Below, in pieces: positions 50,420-60,693 of a DNA stretch of 64,000 nt. A program made the translations under genes and the position numbers. The DNA is from Collinsella sp. (GTDB taxonomy: Bacteria; Actinomycetota; Coriobacteriia; Coriobacteriales; Coriobacteriaceae): assembly GCA_018376905.1 (NCBI GenBank), contig JAHAAK010000006.1:24061-88060 (forward strand), written 5' to 3'. The notes under the pieces are model-generated. The model had not been told where the DNA came from, did not search any database, and was given only the letters and a program-made list of their open reading frames with translations. Within the stretch, counting starts at the first letter, position 1. Each line of letters opens with the position of its first letter.

Positions 50420-51592
50420 ATGCCCAGAGTTCAATCACGTCGCTCGTTTCTTCTCGGCCTAGCCTCGATCATCGGCTTATCCACGTCACGCCCAACAAGA
50501 GTATTCGCTGCCGACTCAAACTCATCCGTCGCTTTTACATCAGACCTAGCACAAGACTACGCGCTTTCCCTGTTGCCCATCGTCGACGGATCCGCGAACT
50601 TAGAGATCGAGCAAATCGTTCCCGTATGCCAACAAATCGGCCTTATCTGTGGCTATGAAATCAGTGTCACAAGGGAAGGAAGCCCTTACGGTTATTTAAT
50701 ACTTGACGCATCATATCCTGGGCTTCTGAAGGAGATAACCCTCGGCGATACCATTCTTCCGATTTCAGCTTCTCTATCAAACGCCATTTCAACTTATTCC
50801 GGCCAACAGGCCACAAACCCAACCGTACTAATTTCGTACAACGATATTGAATATGGAACTTTGGTGCCAGGAACTAGAGACTGTGTAACCAACTATAACA
50901 ATATACGGTCTGTCCCAATTGTCACCGAAAAGGGTATAGCACCTCAAAGCAATAACCCAACTTCATGGGATGCAGTCATTATCAATGAAGATGACTTGAT
51001 GTTGCATTTCCAAATAGACGATTTAAACGGAATACCGTTCCGAGGAGTCTCGGAATCATTAGTTGAAGCCCGCACTAATAAGTATGCATGCGTCGTTTCT
51101 GCCTTGTACGCTGTATCAATGCATTACGGTCTCACCAGTTCAAACGCTAATCAATTTAATCCCGATTATTATAAAGAAATATGGAACGTCACTGGCACAA
51201 CAACGTATAAGACCAATGATCAGGGCGTCGAGTACGGAAGCACGATCATCCCAGATGGAATTGTTCCGTTTAAAAGTCTTGCCGCTCAAAAGGGTAGAGC
51301 ACTTAATACTCAATTTTTCGGTTATCAGCCTCAATTCGCTCAGTACAGAGCAACTATCGATCAAGGGAATATCGGCTTGTATCATATGTGGATCAACAGC
51401 CGAAACAGTGAAGGATCCGTCGAGCTATCAGGTCATACAGTCACGGTAACTGGCTATTTTACTGGGCATAATGGAAGCTCTGGCATCGAACTGCAGTGGC
51501 TCGAAGTATTCGACGGATGGAACACTTATCCCCGAGCGATTAACTATGCAACGCCCAATATGGTCAAATTGAACGGAACAGTCTTTTGGTAG
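50420..51592 (+). CDS. Tat-exported papain-fold cysteine-protease-like protein
   Basis: A 390-aa protein with a twin-arginine signal SRRSFLLGLASIIGL (Arg7-Arg8) and a probable cleavage site after VFA near residue 30, so a folded protein leaves the cell. In the second half Cys224 (KYACVVSALYAVSMHYG), His339 (LSGHTVTVTGYF) and Asp364/Asn375 (VFDGWNTYPRAIN) are arranged as in papain-like C39/C10 peptidases. The first half resembles no family I know and may be a propeptide. GC content is clearly lower than in the neighbours and codon choice is AT-rich, suggesting transfer. It is followed five bases later by a lipoprotein gene. Confidence 0.7.
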   Translation: MPRVQSRRSFLLGLASIIGLSTSRPTRVFAADSNSSVAFTSDLAQDYALSLLPIVDGSANLEIEQIVPVCQQIGLICGYEISVTREGSPYGYLILDASYPGLLKEITLGDTILPISASLSNAISTYSGQQATNPTVLISYNDIEYGTLVPGTRDCVTNYNNIRSVPIVTEKGIAPQSNNPTSWDAVIINEDDLMLHFQIDDLNGIPFRGVSESLVEARTNKYACVVSALYAVSMHYGLTSSNANQFNPDYYKEIWNVTGTTTYKTNDQGVEYGSTIIPDGIVPFKSLAAQKGRALNTQFFGYQPQFAQYRATIDQGNIGLYHMWINSRNSEGSVELSGHTVTVTGYFTGHNGSSGIELQWLEVFDGWNTYPRAINYATPNMVKLNGTVFW

Positions 51593-51597
51593 ACCGG

Positions 51598-51984
51598 ATG
51601 GCACCATCAAAATGCTATGGCACCACGGCCTTTGCCCTGGTTACGATATTGGTGATTTTCGCTATGTTTGCATCCGTTTCTTCATGCACAGATAGAGCCC
51701 GCTATAGCGGAGGAGATGATTACCTTGTCTTTGGAGCCGGCAGCGTTCATTCTATTGAGGGAACGGAACTCGTAATCCAAACAGACAACAGTCCCCGCTA
51801 CACCGACGCTGGAAAGCAAACCCGGATTACATTCCCCTCATCTGGCCGAATCAAAGACAAGCTTTCCCAAATCAAAGTTGGGACAAGAGTTTCCTACTCA
51901 CGCTTTGAGTCGGTAGACGCATCTGGATCATACGAGGGAAACGATATCGAAATTGAACAGGCAAACACTATAAGGAGATGTTGA
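51598..51984 (+). CDS. Small lipoprotein of unknown function
   Basis: A 128-aa protein with an N-terminal membrane segment (AFALVTILVIFAMFASVSSC), whose Cys30 could be lipidated; the lipobox SVSSC is not ideal. The mature part is a short beta-rich region (VFGAGSVHSIEGTELVIQTD) of the OB-fold or DUF-type seen in secreted Gram-positive proteins; I do not recognise it. It shares the low GC content of the protease gene, follows it by five bases and probably stays with it at the cell surface. No clear RBS, so translation is probably coupled. Confidence 0.6.
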   Translation: MAPSKCYGTTAFALVTILVIFAMFASVSSCTDRARYSGGDDYLVFGAGSVHSIEGTELVIQTDNSPRYTDAGKQTRITFPSSGRIKDKLSQIKVGTRVSYSRFESVDASGSYEGNDIEIEQANTIRRC

Positions 51985-52013
51985 GGAACTGAGCCTCTGC
52001 GCAGTTCCTCAAC
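51980..52013. terminator. Hairpin between the lipoprotein gene and ligA
   Basis: GTTGAGGAACTG (51980-51991) and CAGTTCCTCAAC (52002-52013) pair perfectly. The left arm overlaps the lipoprotein stop codon, and the ligA stop on the other strand is seven bases away, so it may serve both convergent genes. Confidence 0.7.
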
Positions 52014-52019
52014 AAATCA

Positions 52020-54559
<2,540 letters not shown>

Positions 54560-54633
54560 GACCATTACGAACCAGGCCTCTTGTCAGCCCCAAGTGATCC
54601 GTTTTCCTCCGTCCCCAACGGATCAATAAGTAG

Positions 54634-54669
54634 AGAGGGGCTGTCCCGCGTTGATGGGACAGCCCCTCT
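54634..54669 (-). terminator. Hairpin terminator of the HtrA gene
   Basis: AGAGGGGCTGTCCC (54634-54647) pairs perfectly with GGGACAGCCCCTCT (54656-54669). It is 27 nt after the HtrA stop codon on the minus strand and is followed by CTACTTATT. Confidence 0.75.
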
Positions 54670-54695
54670 GGCATCGGTATGTGCGATACGGCTCG

Positions 54696-56150
54696 TTAGT
54701 AACCCTGGCCGTAGCCCTGGCCCTGCTGGCCCAGCAGCTCCTCCAGATACTGGCGCAGCTGCTCGTCGGTAATACCGCCGTTGCCGGTGTCGGTCGAACT
54801 GTCGTCCTGCTGCTGGTTCTGCAGCTCCTCGTCAGAGCCCAGCTCGACGGTGACCTTCTTCTCTTCCTTGCCGCGCATAAGCGTGATCTCGACCTTCTCG
54901 CCCACCTCGTGGCTGCGCAGTGCGATGATCAAGCCATCGGCGCTCGTGATTTCGTCGTCACCCAGCTTGGTGATGACGTCACCTTCTTGGATGCCGGCCT
55001 TGGCGGCGGGACCGTCCTCGACGACGCTTGCCACGTAGGCGCCGCTGTCGGTGCTCAGCTTGTTGGTACGGGCATTGAGCGCATTGACGCTCGAAAGCGT
55101 GGCGCCCATATACGGATGCACCGGCGTCTTGCCGTCGATGATCTGGTCGGCAATGTTCTTGGCATAGTTGACCGGAATGGCAAAGCCCACGCCCGAGCTG
55201 GAGCCCGAATAGCTCTCGATAAGCGAGTTGATACCCACCAGCTCACCGTTGTCGTTGACGAGCGCGCCGCCGGAGTTGCCCGGGTTGATAGCGGCATCGG
55301 TCTGAATCATGTTGGCATAGATGGTATTGCCGCTGGTGGAGCTCATGGCCGTGGAGCGATACAGCGCCGACACAATGCCCGTGGAGACGGACTGCTCGTT
55401 GCCGAACGGCGAGCCGATCGCCATGACCCACTCGCCCACGTTGAGCTTGGAGGAATCACCGATCTCGATCGGCGTGAGCTTGGAGGCGTCGGCGTCCTTG
55501 AGCTTGATGACGGCGAGGTCGCTCGAGGCGTCGTTGCCCACGAACTCGGCCTCGTAGGTGGTGCCGTCGTCCATGGTCACCACGTACTGGTCGTAGCCGT
55601 CGACCACGTGGTTGTTGGTGAGGATGTGGCCCTCGGTATCGAGCGCCACGCCCGAGCCGACGCTGCCCGAGCTGTCCGACTCGTCGGCAGACTGCGAAAG
55701 CGAGCCATTCTGGCTACCGCTCGAAGTGGCGGTAATGGAAACCACGGAGGGCAGGGCCTTAGCAGAAACGGCCTCGGCCAGCGTGGTGTCCTCGGAGTCA
55801 ATGGTGATCTTTTGCGTCGACGAACCCGAAGCACCCGCCGTCACGGCATTCTTGCCGCCACCGATATCGAGCGTGCCGCTCATAATGAGCGCAATGACCA
55901 GCAGGGCTCCGCAGGCACAGCCGGCAAGCGCCGTAATAAAGATCGGCAGCTTTTTGGTCTTGGTCTTGACCACCGTGTGCTTGTTCACGACCTGCTGGCC
56001 ACCCAGCGGCTTGCCGGTCTGCGTGTCGTAGGCCTGCACGTAGGGAATGTTGCTGTCGGCAGGCGTCGACTCCACCTGCACGCGCGGCTGCTGCTGGGTC
56101 TCGCCGGCGTTGCCCGCATCCTGGGGACGCTGGGAATCGTACTCGCTCAT
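54696..56150 (-). CDS. HtrA/DegP-type serine protease with PDZ domain
   Basis: A 484-aa membrane-anchored protease. A cytoplasmic start of about 80 residues, rich in Gln and Pro, precedes one membrane helix (LPIFITALAGCACGALLVIA). The trypsin domain has the triad His in LTNNHVVDG, Asp in ASSDLAVIKL and Ser in INPGNSGGALV. A PDZ domain follows (AYVASVVEDGPAAKAGIQEG), then a Gln/Gly-rich tail ending QGQGYGQGY. It degrades misfolded proteins outside the membrane and may shape envelope stress responses. Start at 56150 (MSEYDSQRP) has AAAGGAT upstream. Single gene with terminator. Confidence 0.94.
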   Translation of the reverse strand: MSEYDSQRPQDAGNAGETQQQPRVQVESTPADSNIPYVQAYDTQTGKPLGGQQVVNKHTVVKTKTKKLPIFITALAGCACGALLVIALIMSGTLDIGGGKNAVTAGASGSSTQKITIDSEDTTLAEAVSAKALPSVVSITATSSGSQNGSLSQSADESDSSGSVGSGVALDTEGHILTNNHVVDGYDQYVVTMDDGTTYEAEFVGNDASSDLAVIKLKDADASKLTPIEIGDSSKLNVGEWVMAIGSPFGNEQSVSTGIVSALYRSTAMSSTSGNTIYANMIQTDAAINPGNSGGALVNDNGELVGINSLIESYSGSSSGVGFAIPVNYAKNIADQIIDGKTPVHPYMGATLSSVNALNARTNKLSTDSGAYVASVVEDGPAAKAGIQEGDVITKLGDDEITSADGLIIALRSHEVGEKVEITLMRGKEEKKVTVELGSDEELQNQQQDDSSTDTGNGGITDEQLRQYLEELLGQQGQGYGQGY

Positions 56151-56318
56151 AGCTGCGATCCTTTCGTCAAATAACCAAAGGCCCGCCAAACATGTGGCGG
56201 GCCATCATTGTTCACGTTGAGTTGTACCCCAATATGCGGGCGAACGTGTATGAGAACGCAATCTTTTAGGAAGGCTTAAGTTCTGCTGCAGACCCGAAAG
56301 GACCCGGCCTACGGCAAA

Positions 56319-56352
56319 ACCACCACAAAGGTGCCTGTCCCCTTTGTGGTGG
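56319..56352. repeat. Palindromic repeat family A, copy 4
   Basis: ACCACCACAAAGG with CCTTTGTGGTGG, loop TGCCTGTCCC. It ends four bases before the stop codon of the response regulator on the minus strand, as family members at other loci also do. Confidence 0.85.
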
Positions 56353-56356
56353 AAAT

Positions 56357-57019
56357 CTAGTCCTTAAACAGATAGCCCACGCCGCGGACGGTGGTGATGT
56401 GTGCCGCGATCTGCGGGCCTACCTTGGAGCGGATGCGTCGAATGTGCACATCGACGGTGCGCGTGCCACCGCAGTACTCAAAGCCCCACACGCGGTGCAG
56501 CAGCACCTCGCGGCTGTAGGCGCGGTTGGGGTGCGTCGCCAAAAAGCTCAGCAGCGAGTACTCCATCAGCGTCAGGTCGATGGGCTCATCATCGAGCGTC
56601 ACCTGGTAGGTAGCCAGGTTAATCTCGAGGTTATCGATGTTGAGCACATCGTCGGCGGTGACGGTCTCCTCCTCGCCCATCAGACGCTGCGCACGAGCCT
56701 TGAGCTCGTTGGGTGTCGCCGTGGGGCATACAAAGTCGGCATGCGCGTGATTGGGCAGGCGCAAGGTACCGAGCGCCTCGTCGTCGACGATCACCAACAT
56801 GGGGACGCCGCCACGATCGTCAAGCCACTTGGCAATCTGATCGATACGGTCGCTGCGGATGCCGTCGGAATCGAGAATCAGCAGGTCAAAGTCGTGCGCC
56901 GCAGTCGGCGAATCGGGGGTTGCCAGGCTCACCTCGACACCCAGGGTGGTCGTCAAGCTGCGGGCAAACTCGTGGAAGCGCGTCGTGCGCGCCATGAACA
57001 GGGCACTCTTTTCGGACAT
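56357..57019 (-). CDS. GlnR-like orphan response regulator
   Basis: A 220-aa OmpR-type winged-helix regulator. The N-terminal half is a receiver fold that keeps one Asp at residue 50 (FDLLILDSDG) but lacks the pair of acidic residues that bind Mg2+ near residues 8-12, so normal phosphorylation is unlikely. The DNA-binding domain is complete (IDLTLMEYSLLSFLATHPNR, VDVHIRRIRSKVG). GlnR of actinobacteria has the same design, and this gene lies 50 bases downstream of glnA, in the same direction. No histidine kinase gene is adjacent. The start at 57019 has GGAGG six bases upstream. Identification as GlnR is an inference. Confidence 0.8.
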   Translation of the reverse strand: MSEKSALFMARTTRFHEFARSLTTTLGVEVSLATPDSPTAAHDFDLLILDSDGIRSDRIDQIAKWLDDRGGVPMLVIVDDEALGTLRLPNHAHADFVCPTATPNELKARAQRLMGEEETVTADDVLNIDNLEINLATYQVTLDDEPIDLTLMEYSLLSFLATHPNRAYSREVLLHRVWGFEYCGGTRTVDVHIRRIRSKVGPQIAAHITTVRGVGYLFKD

Positions 57020-57069
57020 ATCGGCCTCCAAAGAAATGAGCTCAATCGTACTGGAACAAGCCAGCGCGA

Positions 57070-58407
57070 TTAGGAGTTCGCCAGGTAGTGCTTGATCTCC
57101 CACTCGGTGATCGTAGACTCAAACTTATGCCACTCGTCGCGCTTCTTTTTGAGGAAGAAACTGTGGATGTGCTCGCCGAGGGCATCCTTCATAAACTGCG
57201 AGTCCTCAAACACGTCGAGCGCCTCTTTGAGCGAACGCGGCAGCGGCGTGTAGCCGGCCTCGAGCATCTGGCGGTCGGTGAGCTTGAGCGTCTCGGCCGT
57301 GGCCTCGGGCGGGAGTTCCAGCTTGCGCTCGATGCCGTCCAGACCAGCCGCCAGCGTGACGGCGTTGACCAGGTACGGGTTGGCCATGGGGTCGGGGCTG
57401 CGAAGCTCGATGCGCGTGGACAGCTGCTTGCCGGGCTTGTAGACCGGAATGCGGACCATACTCGCGCGGTTGCGCAGGCCCCACGTGGCGTACTGCGGCA
57501 CGGAGTCGCCGCCCGTGGTGATGCGCTTGTACGAGTTGACCGTGGGGTTAGTGATGGCGCTAATCTCGCGCGCGTGCGCCAAGATGCCGGCCATGTAGTG
57601 CTTGGCGATATCGGAGAGGTGGTACTTCTCGTCGTCCTCGCCCCAAAAGACGTTGTTGCCGTCGTGGTCGAATAGCGACTGGCACAGGAACATAGCGCTG
57701 CCGTCCTCGCCCGCCAACGGCTTGGGCATAAAGGAGGCGTGGCAGCCGCTCTCGTAGGCCTGCTGCTTAATGATGAGTTTGGCCGTGGTGATGGCGTCGG
57801 ACATGCTCAGGGCCTCGGCGTGGCGCAGGCTCATACCGTGCTGCGAGCGGCCGGCGGCGTGGAAGGTGTACTCCACGGGCACGGACATCTTCTCGAGCGT
57901 GAGGACCGTGTTGCGGCGCAGGTCGCGAGCGGCATCGCTTACCGAAAGATCGAAGTAGCCCACGTTGTCGAGCGGCTCGGGGGTGTGCTCGTCGGGGAAG
58001 TAGTAATACTCCAGCTCGGCGCCCACGTTGAGCAGGTAGCCAGCCTTCTCGGCCTTGCGGAACATGCGGCGCAGGGCATCGCGCGGATCGCCGGCGAAGG
58101 GCTTACGGTCGGGGGTGCACACGTCGCAGAACACGCGGGCGACGCCGTTGTGGCTCGGGCGCCACGGCAGAATCTGGAAGGTCGAAGCATCGGGGAATGC
58201 GAGCATGTCGGCTTCCTCGGGCGTGGCAAAGCCCTCGATGGCCGAGCCGTCAAAGCCAATACCCTCCTCAAAAGCGACCTCGAGGTCCTCGGGGCTAATG
58301 GCAAAGTTCTTGAGGCGGCCGAGAATGTCGACAAACCACAGACGCACAAAGCGGATGTCACGCTGCTCTACAGAGCGGAGTACGTAATCGATGTTCTGCT
58401 GGTTCAT
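57070..58407 (-). CDS. glnA: Glutamine synthetase, type I
   Basis: A 445-aa ammonium-assimilating enzyme making glutamine from glutamate, ammonia and ATP. Conserved motifs include GIGFDGSAIEGF, VGAELEYYYFP (metal ligands), the NPTVNSYKRITTGGDSVPQY substrate loop and RIELRSPDPMANPYL. Length and lack of the adenylylation-site insertion suggest the GSI-alpha subtype. RBS AAGGGGA. The likely GlnR operator lies 66 bases upstream. It forms an operon with the regulator gene that follows. Confidence 0.96.
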   Translation of the reverse strand: MNQQNIDYVLRSVEQRDIRFVRLWFVDILGRLKNFAISPEDLEVAFEEGIGFDGSAIEGFATPEEADMLAFPDASTFQILPWRPSHNGVARVFCDVCTPDRKPFAGDPRDALRRMFRKAEKAGYLLNVGAELEYYYFPDEHTPEPLDNVGYFDLSVSDAARDLRRNTVLTLEKMSVPVEYTFHAAGRSQHGMSLRHAEALSMSDAITTAKLIIKQQAYESGCHASFMPKPLAGEDGSAMFLCQSLFDHDGNNVFWGEDDEKYHLSDIAKHYMAGILAHAREISAITNPTVNSYKRITTGGDSVPQYATWGLRNRASMVRIPVYKPGKQLSTRIELRSPDPMANPYLVNAVTLAAGLDGIERKLELPPEATAETLKLTDRQMLEAGYTPLPRSLKEALDVFEDSQFMKDALGEHIHSFFLKKKRDEWHKFESTITEWEIKHYLANS

Positions 58408-58454
58408 GTCGCTCCCCTTTCTTTCGGGCGGGTTTCGACTGGTCTATATCGCAG

Positions 58455-58488
58455 ATACTATCGCAGAAAAATGTTTCCGCAGGGTTAA
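58455..58488 (-). promoter_or_regulatory. glnA promoter with a GlnR-box-like site
   Basis: On the minus strand TTAAC-CCTGCG-GAAAC (58473-58488) matches the actinobacterial GlnR box gTnAC-n6-GaAAC in 9 of its conserved positions. A likely -10, TAGTAT, follows 12 bases downstream (58455-58460), so the box covers the -35 region. Confidence 0.6.
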
Positions 58489-58540
58489 AGCGTATCAAGC
58501 GCTCAAAAAACGTGCGCGAACAGGCAGATATGACAAGTGA

Positions 58541-58912
58541 TTATCGTTCGGATTCGGAGACAATTTGCCTACAGGCTCGTTCCAGCGCAGGGAACTCCAT
58601 CGTCACTGCATCCCAAACAACCGAGCGGTCGACATTGCCGTAATCATGCGCAAGATAATTTCTCATGCCGATAATTCCACGCCACTCAATTTCGGGATGA
58701 AGCCGCTGCGAGCGTTCCGACAACTTGCCCGCTTCTTCCGTCACCCTAAGCGCGCACATCAAAAGAGAGTCCGCCAACGCCCTCGTCCGCACGTCAGTCG
58801 CATGCAGAAACTGGTCCTCGGTGATATCAAAAGCCTTGATGCGCTCGTTCGTTTCGGAGATGGCCTCCAAAACCTCTTGGGCGCGGAGGCCGTCTGACTT
58901 ACGCGCGATCAT
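58541..58912 (-). CDS. HepT-like RNase toxin
   Basis: A 123-aa protein of the HepT/DUF86 family. The catalytic RX4HXY motif is present in RNYLAHDYG. HepT toxins are HEPN ribonucleases that are held inactive by AMPylation from their MntA partner. The gene starts inside the end of the upstream antitoxin gene (14-base overlap), so both are translated together. No separate RBS is needed. Confidence 0.88.
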   Translation of the reverse strand: MIARKSDGLRAQEVLEAISETNERIKAFDITEDQFLHATDVRTRALADSLLMCALRVTEEAGKLSERSQRLHPEIEWRGIIGMRNYLAHDYGNVDRSVVWDAVTMEFPALERACRQIVSESER

Positions 58913-59393
58913 AAAGGATCACTCCTTCGCGCTTGATTACCGCGGCAAGATCGTCATCAAGATGATCACTAGAGACGAGATCAACCTGCCTCCCGGTTTC
59001 TTTACGCACCGCCTCACCAAATGCCGACAGCGCGAAAAGACCAAAGCCCTGCTCGCGATCGACTTCGAGACGCAAGTCAATATCGCTATCGGCATGAGCC
59101 TCGCCACGGGCATACGAACCAAAAAGAATCACGGTTTTGATGGCGGGAATCGAGCTGGCCGCCTCGCGGACGGCGGACTCAATCTGGGCAGTATCCAAAA
59201 TGCCCGTCGCGGCGCTTTCGCTCGCAGAGCTTTTACCAAGTGAAGGAACAAACGGCAGAGAGCGCTCGCGCAGCATCTGCCTCATAAACATATTGACCGC
59301 AACAGACGAAGTCATGCCAAGCTCTTCGCACAGTTCGGCAAATGAGTCTTTAATTGACGAGTCCACTCGCACACTCAGCACAGACGCAGCCAT
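58899..59393 (-). CDS. MntA-like nucleotidyltransferase antitoxin fused to a RelB-like domain
   Basis: A 164-aa fusion. Residues 1-50 (SVRVDSSIKDSFAELCEELG, then MTSSVAVNMFMRQMLRER) are a ribbon-helix-helix domain of RelB/DinJ type. After a Ser-rich linker, residues about 85-164 are a minimal nucleotidyltransferase with TVILFGSYARGEAHADSDID, the GSX10DXD motif that transfers AMP to HepT. Ordinary MntA lacks the DNA-binding part, so here one protein combines toxin silencing with promoter binding. Start ATG follows AGGAGG at an ideal distance. First gene of a two-gene operon with the palindromic operator just upstream. Confidence 0.85.
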   Translation of the reverse strand: MAASVLSVRVDSSIKDSFAELCEELGMTSSVAVNMFMRQMLRERSLPFVPSLGKSSASESAATGILDTAQIESAVREAASSIPAIKTVILFGSYARGEAHADSDIDLRLEVDREQGFGLFALSAFGEAVRKETGRQVDLVSSDHLDDDLAAVIKREGVILYDRA

Positions 59394-59401
59394 GGATACC
59401 T

Positions 59402-59435
59402 CCTGTATGACATTGTCTATATATTATCACACAGG
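59402..59435 (-). promoter_or_regulatory. Operator-promoter of the HepT/MntA operon
   Basis: CCTGTATGA (59402-59410) and TCACACAGG (59427-59435) are inverted copies with one mismatch. The AT-rich centre contains TAATATATAGACAAT, where -10 sequences are expected. It overlaps the RBS-proximal region and suits binding by the RelB-like domain. Confidence 0.55.
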
Positions 59436-60458
59436 CTAGCGCGAGGTCGAAGCGCGGTGTTCGATGTGGCCGGGAATCTCGATGCGCTTGGGGGCGAGCT
59501 TTGCGGCCTCGCCCACGGTGGTGGTAACAACGTCGATGCGCTCGGAAAGGCGCTCGACTACGCGCTCGGCAATGGTGAGGGTGTCCTGCGCGGCCGTGGT
59601 CACGCCACCAAAGAGCACATGGTTCCAGGGGTAGTCGTCAAACGTCGCGATCTTGAGCCCCGCCGGCAGCGAGGGTCCCAGCTGCGCTAGCGCCTCGGTC
59701 AGACGCAGGAAAACCAAGCCGTTGACAGCAATGAGGCCGAGCTTTTTACCTGCATAGCCGCGGATGGTCTCGTCCAGGCGGCCGACGCCCGTGGCGCCCC
59801 CGTCGGCCAGGGTGACGACCTCGCCCGCAAGGCCGCGGTGCAAAAGCTCGTCGGTAAAGGCCTCGGCGCGCTTGCGACGCACGGGGCTGTCGTCGCTTGC
59901 CTCGGTGAGCAGGCACAGGCGCTCGCTGCCAGCGGCGGTCAAGGCGTCTACCAGGCCGGCGACCAGCTCACGGTTGTTAGATGTCACCAGATCGACACCG
60001 CCGTCGGCAACGTCGCGGTCGAGCAGCACAACGGGCAGGCGCCCCGCGGCCGCGGCGATCGCCTTGTCGTTGCCTCCGCAGGTGTTGACGACCAGGCCGT
60101 CAACGTCAGCATCGATAAGTCTGGCGAGCGACTCGGCCTCCTTAGCGGGGTCGTTGCCGCTAATGGCCGTCATGAGCGAGCAGCCGCGCGCGGCGGCGCT
60201 GGCGGAAAGTCCTTCAAGCATGGCGCTCGAGAACGGGTTGGCGATGTCGGCCAGGATCACACCGATGAGGTTGGTACGCGAGCTGCGCAGATTGCGCGCG
60301 GCAGCACGTGGGCGATAGCCGGTGCGCTCGATGACCTCGGCGATGCGGGCGCGGGTCTCCTCGGTCATTTGCCCGGGACGGTTGTTGAGATAGCGCGAGA
60401 CCGTGGCCGGGCTCACACCCGCCTCGGCGGCAATGTCCTTGATTCTCATCTGCGCCAT
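59436..60458 (-). CDS. LacI-family repressor (KdgR-like)
   Basis: A 340-aa regulator. The N-terminal helix-turn-helix MRIKDIAAEAGVSPATVSRY is classic LacI, followed by the hinge helix region ARNLRSSRTNLIGVI and a periplasmic-binding-protein-like sensor domain. Start at 60458 is chosen by family length; an ATG three codons on is possible. It is divergent from kdgK, with LacI-type operators in between, so it likely senses ketodeoxygluconate or a related sugar acid and represses kdgK and itself. Confidence 0.88.
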   Translation of the reverse strand: MAQMRIKDIAAEAGVSPATVSRYLNNRPGQMTEETRARIAEVIERTGYRPRAAARNLRSSRTNLIGVILADIANPFSSAMLEGLSASAAARGCSLMTAISGNDPAKEAESLARLIDADVDGLVVNTCGGNDKAIAAAAGRLPVVLLDRDVADGGVDLVTSNNRELVAGLVDALTAAGSERLCLLTEASDDSPVRRKRAEAFTDELLHRGLAGEVVTLADGGATGVGRLDETIRGYAGKKLGLIAVNGLVFLRLTEALAQLGPSLPAGLKIATFDDYPWNHVLFGGVTTAAQDTLTIAERVVERLSERIDVVTTTVGEAAKLAPKRIEIPGHIEHRASTSR

Positions 60459-60544
60459 GGCGCACCCCGTTTCCCAATTGTCAGCAGTCTGAGCCATTTT
60501 AGGCATTTTTTTAAAAATCTCGCTTGCAAAACGCTGTAGGTGAG

Positions 60545-60588
60545 TATACTACAACTCGAAACGAAACCGATTTCGTAAACCGATTTCG
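60545..60588 (+). promoter_or_regulatory. kdgK promoter with two LacI-type operators
   Basis: TATACT (60545-60550) is a good -10, with TTGCAA about 15 bp upstream as a -35. Directly after it CGAAACCGATTTCG (60562-60575) and GTAAACCGATTTCG (60575-60588) form two overlapping near-palindromes in head-to-tail order, typical LacI-family operators placed to block transcription start. Confidence 0.7.
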
Positions 60589-60592
60589 GCAA

Positions 60593-60650
60593 GCGTTGGC
60601 GCGGAGGTGCAAAGATGTACCCTACCGTCTTGGCACCTCCGCGCCAACGC
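60593..60650 (+). repeat. 18-bp perfect hairpin in the kdgK leader
   Basis: GCGTTGGCGCGGAGGTGC (60593-60610) pairs with 60633-60650, 22-base loop. It lies between the operators and the start codon of kdgK, so it would be in the mRNA leader. There is no T tract, so it is more likely a stability or translation element than a terminator. Confidence 0.8.
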
Positions 60651-60693
60651 CATATCAAAGGTGTACGCACGAGCAAGAAGGAGCTGCGCGACC

